DNA of 45,982 nt. It comes from Zhongshania sp. Lineage in GTDB: Bacteria; Pseudomonadota; Gammaproteobacteria; Pseudomonadales; Spongiibacteraceae. The stretch's first letter is position 1, and each line of letters opens with the position of its first letter. The notes beneath the pieces are model-generated. The model did not search any database. It was not told where the DNA came from and saw only the letters and a list, made by a program, of their open reading frames with translations. Positions 33,244 through 40,250 of this stretch are shown here, one piece after another. The DNA lies in contig JAGPVP010000030.1 of NCBI GenBank assembly GCA_018066965.1, positions 1 to 45,982 of the forward strand, given 5' to 3'. Made by a program: the position numbers and the translations under genes.

Positions 33244-34206
33244 ATGGGGAAATTAGAAAATAATATTTTGTTATCAATATACGAGAAAATGACCCGTATA
33301 AAAATGAACGATGAGCGATTTATTGCAGAAATGAGCGCCGGTCGTATCACGATGCCTTACTATTCGGCTCGTGGGCAGGAGTGTATTCCTGCATCTATTT
33401 CTGTACTCCTTAATTCAGATGATTATCTGGTCACAATATATCGAGGTATTCACGATATGTTGGCCAAAGGCGTTCCAGCCAAGTTAATTTGGGCAGAACT
33501 GGCCGGGCGCGAGACCGGCGCTTGTAAAGGTAAGGGCGGGCCGATGCACATTACGCATCCTGCGACAGGTTGTATGTTGACCACTGGTATCGTGGGTGCT
33601 GGCTTGCCGATAGCAACGGGCTTGGCGCTTTCTTCTAAAATGAGGGGAGATCAGCGTGTAACCGTGACCAATTTTGGTGATGGCGCCTCAAATATTGGCG
33701 CATTTCACGAATCGCTGAATTTAGCTTCGGTGTGGAAATTACCGGTTATATTCGTCTGTCAGAATAATCGGTATGCCGAGCACACTAATTTCGCCAAAGG
33801 TACTGCTTGCGATTCAGTGGCCAGTAGGGCGTCGTCGTATAACATGCCGGGTGTGCAAGTTGACGGTAATAATCCCCAAAGTGTTTATGCCGCTGCTAAA
33901 ACGGCCATTGAGCGTGCTCGAGCTGGCGAGGGACCAACTCTTATCGAAGCAATGACGTTTCGTTTTAACGGCCATACTATGGGCGATGCAGGCGGATACA
34001 TCCCTGAAGAGGAGTATAAAGTAGCGAAAGAGAACGATCCTTATCCGAAGTTCCGTGCATTCCTTGAGGAAACCAATGTAGCGACACCTGACGAACTTAA
34101 TGAGCTGGACGAGGCTGTTTTTCGCGAGTTAGAAGAAGCTGTTAAGTTCGCTTACGATAGTCCATTGGTCAACGCCAGCGATGTTCTTAAGGATGTTTTT
34201 GCATAA
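33244..34206 (+). CDS. 2-oxoacid/acetoin dehydrogenase E1 alpha subunit, 320 aa
   Basis: This is a thiamine-diphosphate-dependent E1alpha of the branched-chain/acetoin type. The cofactor motif is FGDGASNIGAFHESLNLASV, ending in NN at residues about 178-179. ACKGKGGPMHITHP is the conserved phosphorylation-loop-like region of the family. GGAG lies upstream of the ATG at 33244; an in-frame ATG at 33232 has no such site. E1 decarboxylates a 2-oxo acid, or cleaves an acyloin in the acetoin dehydrogenase subgroup, and passes the acyl group to lipoyl. It starts a five-gene-like E1/E2 block embedded in the operon. Confidence 0.92.
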   Translation: MGKLENNILLSIYEKMTRIKMNDERFIAEMSAGRITMPYYSARGQECIPASISVLLNSDDYLVTIYRGIHDMLAKGVPAKLIWAELAGRETGACKGKGGPMHITHPATGCMLTTGIVGAGLPIATGLALSSKMRGDQRVTVTNFGDGASNIGAFHESLNLASVWKLPVIFVCQNNRYAEHTNFAKGTACDSVASRASSYNMPGVQVDGNNPQSVYAAAKTAIERARAGEGPTLIEAMTFRFNGHTMGDAGGYIPEEEYKVAKENDPYPKFRAFLEETNVATPDELNELDEAVFRELEEAVKFAYDSPLVNASDVLKDVFA

Positions 34207-34223
34207 AACGGGGAGAGAATACT

Positions 34224-35225
34224 GTGTCTAAAAAAGAAAATATTATTTCTGCAGTCAATAGAGCTTTGTCGTATGCACTTGAGAACGATAAAGATGTATT
34301 TTTAATGGGTGAAGACATCGCTGACGAAGAGGGCGGCGGTGTTTTAAAAGTTACCCACGGCTTGTCTTCGAAATACGGGGCTGACCGTGTTCTGTCTACT
34401 CCAATTTCGGAGATGGCATTTACTGGCGCTGGCGTTGGCGCAGCCATTGCTGGCATGAAGCCGGTAGTAGAAATCATGCTTATGAATTTTACTGCGGTAT
34501 GCATGGATCAGATTACAAACCATGCCGCGAAAATCAGATATATGTCTGGTGGCCAGACTAATGTTCCGATGGTTATTAGGACCATGACCGGTTCAGGTTT
34601 CCAGACTGGTGGTCAGCATTCAGATTTTCTGGAAGCGTGGTTTTGCCATACCCCTGGCCTTAAAGTTGTCATGCCGTCTAACGCTAAAGACGCATATGGA
34701 TTGCTATTGAGTGCCATCAATGATCCTGACCCAGTTATCTACATCGAACATTCGGCATCCTACTGGAATGAGGGTGAGGCCGCTGAAGATGGAGAGTTAG
34801 TCCCTATAGGTAAGGCAAATATTGTTCGGGAAGGTAGTGATATCACCTTAATCGGATATAGCCGCTCTATGATGGACCTTTCGATGGTTGCTTCAAAATT
34901 CGAAGGAGACGGGATTTCATGTGAGGTTATTGATTTACGTACGGTTTCTCCGATTGATTATGACACGGTACTAAAATCCGTCAAAAAAACAGGCCGGGCG
35001 CTGATTGCCCATGAGGCGGTTAAGTCTTTTGGTGTTGGTGCTGAAGTATCAGCGACAATTCAGGAAAGAGCGTTTAAATACTTAAAAGCGCCTGTAGCGC
35101 GAGTAGCCAGTAAAGATACGCCAGTTCCTTTTGCAAAAAATCTCGAGAGTGAATTTACCTATGCACTTTCAGATATAGAGAATGCCGTACTAAGTTGTAT
35201 GAATTACGCGGAGAGCGATAAATGA
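34224..35225 (+). CDS. 2-oxoacid/acetoin dehydrogenase E1 beta subunit, 333 aa
   Basis: E1beta features are clear: FLMGEDIADEEGGGVLKVTH, RVLSTPISEMAFTGAGVGAA, and the C-terminal transketolase domain with GSDITLIGYSRSMM and IDLRTVSPID. It completes the ThDP site with the alpha subunit encoded 17 nt upstream. The start is GTG at 34224 behind GGGAGAG. It overlaps the lipoyl gene by 4 nt (ATGA), pointing to stoichiometric synthesis of the complex. Confidence 0.92.
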   Translation: MSKKENIISAVNRALSYALENDKDVFLMGEDIADEEGGGVLKVTHGLSSKYGADRVLSTPISEMAFTGAGVGAAIAGMKPVVEIMLMNFTAVCMDQITNHAAKIRYMSGGQTNVPMVIRTMTGSGFQTGGQHSDFLEAWFCHTPGLKVVMPSNAKDAYGLLLSAINDPDPVIYIEHSASYWNEGEAAEDGELVPIGKANIVREGSDITLIGYSRSMMDLSMVASKFEGDGISCEVIDLRTVSPIDYDTVLKSVKKTGRALIAHEAVKSFGVGAEVSATIQERAFKYLKAPVARVASKDTPVPFAKNLESEFTYALSDIENAVLSCMNYAESDK

Positions 35226-35452
35226 GTGTTGATATTATTATACCTAAAGTTGGATTCGCTTCGAGTGATGGGACGCTAGTAAAATGGCACGCTGAGGATG
35301 GTGCGCAGGTAAATGAAGGTGATCCACTCTACGATTTGGAGACTGATAAATCGGTTCAAGAGATCTTTTCCCCGGCTACTGGGACATTAAAGATTATTGG
35401 TACCGAGGGTGAGGAATATAAGGTGGGCGAAGTGGTCGGTGTTGTGGCATGA
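35222..35452 (+). CDS. Free-standing lipoyl-domain protein, 76 aa
   Basis: This is a single biotinyl/lipoyl domain without any attached catalytic part. The lipoylation site is ETDKSVQE with K43 in the middle of the domain, at the tip of the expected hairpin. The protein ends right after the last strand (VGEVVGVVA). In ordinary complexes this domain is the N-terminus of E2. Here a stop and a new ATG (ATGA overlap) separate it from the E2 catalytic gene. It would act as a mobile swinging-arm protein. The frame and stop are clear in the sequence given. Confidence 0.9.
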   Translation: MSVDIIIPKVGFASSDGTLVKWHAEDGAQVNEGDPLYDLETDKSVQEIFSPATGTLKIIGTEGEEYKVGEVVGVVA

Positions 35453-36201
35453 GTTTCTTGTTAGAAAATATAGGAAACTCTGCTGATTGGCCGTTAGAGG
35501 ATAATCAGCAATACGGTTCTACCGAGTTAGTGAAGCTAACTCGGATCCAGGGCGTAGTCGGAAAAAATCTGCATAGAAACTGGTTGGCGATTCCTCACGT
35601 TACACACGATGAACACATCGTAGTAGATAGCTTCTTTGATGCAAAAAAGGAAGGGAGTCTAAGTGGTGTGTCATTTTTGGCGTCGATAGTGAAAGCCACC
35701 GCGTTGACGCTGAAAGAATTTCCAAGCTTCAATGCCTCAACCGATGCGAAGGGAAGTGAACTTTTACTTAAGGACTTCGTTAACATTGGTGTGGCGGTTG
35801 ATACAGAGCACGGCTTATTCGTTCCCGTCGTGGAGCGCTGCAATACGAAAAGCATGGTAGATATATCCGGAGATATATCTACCATGGCTAACTTGGCCAA
35901 GGAAAAAAAGTTGTCGTTTGAAAAAATGCAAGGCGGTACGTTTACCATTAGCTCGTTAGGCAGTATTGGCGGTGTGGGCTTCACGCCGATAATTAATGCG
36001 CCGCAAGTCGCGATTCTAGGCGCGTGTTCGGTTTTTGATCGGCCGGTACGACTACCCAATGATGCGCTAGGTTGGGAGAAATGTTTGCCTGTTTCATTGT
36101 CGTATGACCATCGGATTATCAATGGCGCTGATGCCGCCCGTTTCTGTAAGAGATTGGAGCATAATCTAAAGAAGCTACTAGGGCGTGGGGAAAGCGAATA
36201 G
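35449..36201 (+). CDS. E2 acyltransferase catalytic domain, stand-alone, 250 aa
   Basis: The protein consists of the CAT-like catalytic domain of a 2-oxoacid dehydrogenase E2. It shows LTRIQGVVGKNLHRNWLAIP, GVAVDTEHGLFVPVVERC, GGTFTISSLGSIGG and the catalytic LSYDHRIINGADAARF with H221. Asn follows in the HxxxNG position, as in some pyruvate dehydrogenase E2s. The first 25 residues are too short for a peripheral-subunit-binding domain, so neither lipoyl nor E1/E3-binding domains are attached. It transfers the acyl group from the separate lipoyl protein to CoA. No E3 gene is nearby. Confidence 0.9.
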   Translation: MSFLLENIGNSADWPLEDNQQYGSTELVKLTRIQGVVGKNLHRNWLAIPHVTHDEHIVVDSFFDAKKEGSLSGVSFLASIVKATALTLKEFPSFNASTDAKGSELLLKDFVNIGVAVDTEHGLFVPVVERCNTKSMVDISGDISTMANLAKEKKLSFEKMQGGTFTISSLGSIGGVGFTPIINAPQVAILGACSVFDRPVRLPNDALGWEKCLPVSLSYDHRIINGADAARFCKRLEHNLKKLLGRGESE

Positions 36202-37398
36202 ATGAAAATTGATCTAAGTACTTGTGATCTTAATACGTTTCGAGCGGAAATTGAGAGCTTTGTATCTAGCAATCTATCCTCGTCACTGCAGCAAGCTAGC
36301 CGACTGGCAACAAGTATTTTCTGCGATTTCCGGGCAATGATGGAGTGGCAGAAACTATTGCACAGCAATGGTATGGCTGCACCCTCATGGCCAAGTGAGT
36401 TTGGTGGGCGGGGTTGGGATCCAGAGCGAATTCTTATGTTCAGAGAAGTGTGTGCTTCCTTCGATGCTCCTCAACTGACATCAATGGGTATTCAGATGTT
36501 GGGCCCTATTATCATGAACTATGGGACTAATGCTCAAAAATCAGAACTGCTTCCTAAAATTTTAAGCGGTGAAGATTTTTGGTGCCAGGGGTATTCAGAG
36601 CCATCGGCGGGTTCGGATTTAGGGTCATTGTCGACGAAGGCCGAGCGACAGGGCGATTTTTATGTAGTTAACGGGTCCAAAATTTGGACAAGTTTAGCTC
36701 AGCATTCGAATAAGATTTTCTGTCTCGTGAGAACGGCGAAGGAAAAAAGCCCGAAGAATAGCATCAGCTTTTTACTTATTGATTTAGATACTCCAGGGGT
36801 CGAGGTACGACCAATTGTGTCTTTAGATGGGACTGTTGAACAATGCGAAGTATTCTTTACTGATGCGAAGGTGCCAGTGCAGAACATCGTCGGCGAAGAA
36901 AACGACGGGTGGAAGGTTGCGCTATCTTTGCTGGAACATGAGCGTGGCGGAGCAAGTTACTACGTCGGTTTGCAGCGCAAACTTGAACTGATAAAGGAAT
37001 ACAGTGAGTCTTCCTTGGTTAGCAACATCGTTTCGGAAAGATGCAAGGACGAACTTTTAGATATCGAGGCGGACGTGTTGTCGCTGACTTATTTAGAGCG
37101 GGGCATCGCGAAGTCTTCAGAAGGAGATAGCCGGATCGGTGCCCTCAGTTCACTCACAAAATTAATAGGTACTGAGCTGGGCCAAAAGTTAGATGAAATT
37201 TCTCTTTCTCTTAGAGGCCGAGAGGCATTTGTCGTGATGGAAAATGAATTAGACCCTTACTATATCGGTGAGAAATCAGAGCGTGACAAAGACGCAGCGG
37301 CGTTTAATTCTTACATCAACAATAGGGCGTCGACCATATATGGGGGGACGGCCCAAATACAGCGTAACATCATCGCTAAGAAAATTTTAATGTTGTAA
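36202..37398 (+). CDS. Acyl-CoA dehydrogenase, pair 2 first subunit, 398 aa
   Basis: This acyl-CoA dehydrogenase starts immediately after the E2 stop codon. It has FWCQGYSEPSAGSDLGSLST, GSKIWTSLAQHSNKIFCLVR and the C-terminal STIYGGTAQIQRNI. It parallels the 16110 gene in domain order, in the glycine at the usual glutamate position, and in the HER motif (LLEHERGG). It is the alpha-like member of a pair with the next gene. The N-terminus (MKIDLSTCDLNTFRAEIESF) is a little diverged from its paralogue. It likely acts on a bulky acyl-CoA made in this operon. Confidence 0.92.
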   Translation: MKIDLSTCDLNTFRAEIESFVSSNLSSSLQQASRLATSIFCDFRAMMEWQKLLHSNGMAAPSWPSEFGGRGWDPERILMFREVCASFDAPQLTSMGIQMLGPIIMNYGTNAQKSELLPKILSGEDFWCQGYSEPSAGSDLGSLSTKAERQGDFYVVNGSKIWTSLAQHSNKIFCLVRTAKEKSPKNSISFLLIDLDTPGVEVRPIVSLDGTVEQCEVFFTDAKVPVQNIVGEENDGWKVALSLLEHERGGASYYVGLQRKLELIKEYSESSLVSNIVSERCKDELLDIEADVLSLTYLERGIAKSSEGDSRIGALSSLTKLIGTELGQKLDEISLSLRGREAFVVMENELDPYYIGEKSERDKDAAAFNSYINNRASTIYGGTAQIQRNIIAKKILML

Positions 37399-37417
37399 GG
37401 TTATTGAGAGATAAATA

Positions 37418-38512
37418 ATGAATTCAGAAGAGCGTGATTTGCTATTCGCGAGTGTAAATAAGTATCTTACCCATAGATATAACTATTACGATTTTCGTAT
37501 GGACGGAAATACCTCTAGCGAAAATGTAATGAAGATGTATAAAGAGACCTGCGATTTAGGCTGGTCGGCTTTTTTGTTTTCTGAAGAAGTAGGCGGTTTC
37601 GGGGGGGCAGCAATTGACATTGTTGAACTGTTTGAAAAGTTTGGTATCCACCGGGTAGTGACACCATATTTGGAGAGTCAGATTATCGCAGGGACTATTC
37701 TTTCCGGCATAGGGGAGAAAGATAGTGCGTTATTAGAAGAGCTGATAGCGGGAGATATAACACTTTGTGTTTTGGATGGCGCTGATCGTCATTCTGATGG
37801 CGGCCCCACGGCTTTGGCCCTTGACGCATCGGACGATATCCCTTGTGATTACGGCCCTATTCCGTGGGCGCCAGTTGCCGATAAAATACTCTTGTTTTAC
37901 TCGGACAAAGGCGAAGACACTCTACTATTGGTTGATACCCAAAGCCCTTGTGTTTCTATAGAACGCCGCGTCGGTGTTGATGGAGCGCTCGTTGGCAAGG
38001 TGAAGATCAATGATTTACGCAAAGACGGTTGTGAAGTTCTTGCGAAAGGAACAACTGCTTCCGATATTAAGAAAATAGCGCGTCTTAAAACGACCATTGC
38101 ACTGTGCGCAGAAGCAGTGGGCGCGATGGAGTCGTTGCTTCGCCAGACAGTGGAATACACCAAAACAAGAAAGCAGTTTGGTCAGCCAATTTCTAATTTT
38201 CAAGTGCTTCAACACATCATGGCGGATATGTTTATTTCGCAGTCCACATCTTATGAAATGTTGAAGGGGATTTCGTTGAAAATTTCTAAAGATGATGAGT
38301 ATCTGTCTTACGAACGCGAGATACTGCTGCTCAAACATAAAATCAACAAAGAATCGAAATTTGTTCGGCATTCCGCAGTCCAGTGTCATGGCGGTATCGC
38401 GACCACGGATGAATTGCTTCTCGGACACTATTTAAAGCGACTTGTGGTAATCGACAACTATTTTGGTGGGCCTCATATGGATAGGGGGCGAATTAACCGC
38501 GCAGTGGCCTAA
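37418..38512 (+). CDS. Acyl-CoA dehydrogenase, pair 2 second subunit, 364 aa
   Basis: The last gene of the operon encodes a diverged acyl-CoA dehydrogenase-fold protein. YTKTRKQFGQPISNFQVLQH and CHGGIATTDELLLGHYLKRL are the conserved segments. The C-terminal catalytic glutamate position reads NYFGGPHM, so that residue is missing. It matches the second subunit at 17454 in plan but is shorter. With the 36202 product it probably forms an alpha2beta2 enzyme, as in steroid side-chain and ring catabolism. The gap from the first subunit is 19 nt. Confidence 0.9.
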   Translation: MNSEERDLLFASVNKYLTHRYNYYDFRMDGNTSSENVMKMYKETCDLGWSAFLFSEEVGGFGGAAIDIVELFEKFGIHRVVTPYLESQIIAGTILSGIGEKDSALLEELIAGDITLCVLDGADRHSDGGPTALALDASDDIPCDYGPIPWAPVADKILLFYSDKGEDTLLLVDTQSPCVSIERRVGVDGALVGKVKINDLRKDGCEVLAKGTTASDIKKIARLKTTIALCAEAVGAMESLLRQTVEYTKTRKQFGQPISNFQVLQHIMADMFISQSTSYEMLKGISLKISKDDEYLSYEREILLLKHKINKESKFVRHSAVQCHGGIATTDELLLGHYLKRLVVIDNYFGGPHMDRGRINRAVA

Positions 38513-39110
38513 ACCTAACGGTTATTCGAAGTAAGTAGAGATGCGAATATCGACTGTTAGTTCAGCCTGTCAGGCCTGTTTTCCCACGTAAAGCGAGAAT
38601 AGAGCTCGGCAGCTTTCGCAGCGTGGAGGGTGGGCGTTGGCGCTCTGATAGCTTTCGTTAGTGATGTAAAACCTCTATCGGGGTAGTGGCGGAGATCCTC
38701 ACTAGTTTCCTCGACGATTTCTTCAATTCGTGACGTTGATGTCGCTTGCGGTGCGGCGTTGAGATCTTATGTCGTTTTGGTGACAAGGGTCGTCGCCTAC
38801 TTCTCTGTTAAGCCACGTGTATGTGCTGCATTACGAAATTTTTTTAGTACCTGTACAGTTAATTTAAATTAAGAAAATTTTCATATCATAAAGATGCAGG
38901 ATTGTGGGAAATCTGCTTTTATATTGAGGTACTATTTGGCTGTCACCGGAGTGGCGATGCTGGATGATCATGTTGGCTGGTAGTCGCTCTCCTTATTCTT
39001 ATTTTTTGCTATGATGCCTAGCGAGCTTTATGTAGCAAAATTGGAAGGTAAAAATAATTAAATGGCAGTATCAGACTTATTGAGAATTGTTTTCTGCCTT
39101 TGGGATATGT
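38513..39110. other. Intergenic region after the operon
   Basis: About 600 bp separate the operon from the RND genes. I see no strong terminator. A 70-codon minus-strand frame without a start (38557-38766) has protein-like composition and is listed separately. AT-rich sequence with GAAAATTTTC near 38873 may belong to the promoter of the efflux genes. Confidence 0.5.
38557..38766 (-). pseudogene. Possible gene fragment, no start codon
   Basis: The minus strand is open for 69 codons between two TAA stops, reading for example TSRIEEIVEETSEDLRHYPD and LTKAIRAPTPTLHAAKAAEL. It lacks ATG, GTG or TTG in a usable place. The helical, charged composition looks like real protein, so this may be the 3' remnant of a deleted gene. 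I recognise no family. Confidence 0.25.
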
Positions 39111-40163
39111 ATGAAGTATAGTCATCCAGGATTTTTTGTTACAGTCTACGTGCTGTGCCATCTACTCTTCGGTAGTGGGTTCGTTTATTCGTTCGACTGT
39201 GAATCGTCGGAATATTACGATTCGATTGAAGTGGGCAGTATTCAAGATAAATCGTGTTTTGTCGTTGGGGAGAGGCATCGTAAGCGCTTATCGGTGCCGT
39301 TGATAGCTGAATCAGATTCGGCAATTTCCGTTAGGTCTAAGCTCACTGGTTTTGTCAGTGAGATTTTCGTTAACGAAGGGGATAGAGTCGCCAAAGGTGA
39401 CGACCTGATCTTAATAGATGATCCAATGCTCAATGATAGTTTGAGTGTGGCGTACAAAAATCTTGTTGTGGCGAGGGGTAAGTATAAGAAATCTAAAGCG
39501 AGCTTTAAACGAATCGCTAGTTTATTCCAAAATAAGTTGATCTCTAAAGAGGGGTACGAGGCGGCAGAGTTAGAACATGAAATATCACTAGCCGAATTGA
39601 AAACAGCAGAAAAGCATTATCAGTCGTCGAAGAAATCCAATTCCTACAGCCTTATTCGCGCGCCATATGATGGGCTGGTTCGGTCCGTAGACGCTAAAGT
39701 CGGCCAATTAGCCCAATACGGCGCAGGGCTTATGGTATTAACGAAAATTGATGACTTGGTGTTGAAGGGGTGGGTGCCAGCGTCATTTATCAATGAGATC
39801 GTTCTTGATGGGCCCGTTGAGGTCGATGTTGCGGATGTTCCTTATTCGGCGGATGTTGAGTTTGTCTCTGATGAAATTAATACAGCGCACCAGTCTGTCG
39901 AAATTAAGTTAAAAACCACGACGAATATCGTTGGTGGAATGAGTGGTATGTATGGCGCGGCGTTACTGAGGTTTCGGGAAGAGCGCCAAGGAGGATATCT
40001 GATCCCTAAGCAAACGATTGTTTTTCACGCGGGCATGTACGGGGTTTTTGTAAAAAAAGAAAAGTCCGGCGTTAAGTTCAGGTGGATAGACTCGGGTGAC
40101 GAGTATGGCGAAATGGTAGAAGTAATTTCAGGTTTAAGCGCCGGAGACGTGATTATATTTTGA
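39111..40163 (+). CDS. RND efflux periplasmic adaptor (membrane fusion protein), 350 aa
   Basis: An N-terminal hydrophobic segment (FFVTVYVLCHLLFGSGFVYS) would export or anchor the protein. The barrel-sandwich domain carries VRSKLTGFVSEIFVNEGDRV and later IRAPYDGLVRSVDAKVGQLA, with a helical hairpin between them. A beta-barrel and membrane-proximal domain follow. This is the HlyD/AcrA-type adaptor layout. The start at 39111 is the first ATG; an upstream TTG at 39087 is possible. It pairs with the RND permease encoded next and would connect it to an outer-membrane channel, which is not encoded here. Confidence 0.87.
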   Translation: MKYSHPGFFVTVYVLCHLLFGSGFVYSFDCESSEYYDSIEVGSIQDKSCFVVGERHRKRLSVPLIAESDSAISVRSKLTGFVSEIFVNEGDRVAKGDDLILIDDPMLNDSLSVAYKNLVVARGKYKKSKASFKRIASLFQNKLISKEGYEAAELEHEISLAELKTAEKHYQSSKKSNSYSLIRAPYDGLVRSVDAKVGQLAQYGAGLMVLTKIDDLVLKGWVPASFINEIVLDGPVEVDVADVPYSADVEFVSDEINTAHQSVEIKLKTTTNIVGGMSGMYGAALLRFREERQGGYLIPKQTIVFHAGMYGVFVKKEKSGVKFRWIDSGDEYGEMVEVISGLSAGDVIIF

Positions 40164-40250
40164 GCGACCTATTTTTTGCACGTAAATATGAACTGCGCTG
40201 CACTGCTCATGTGTCAAATGAGCATAATGGTATAACTATAACGTGTTTAA

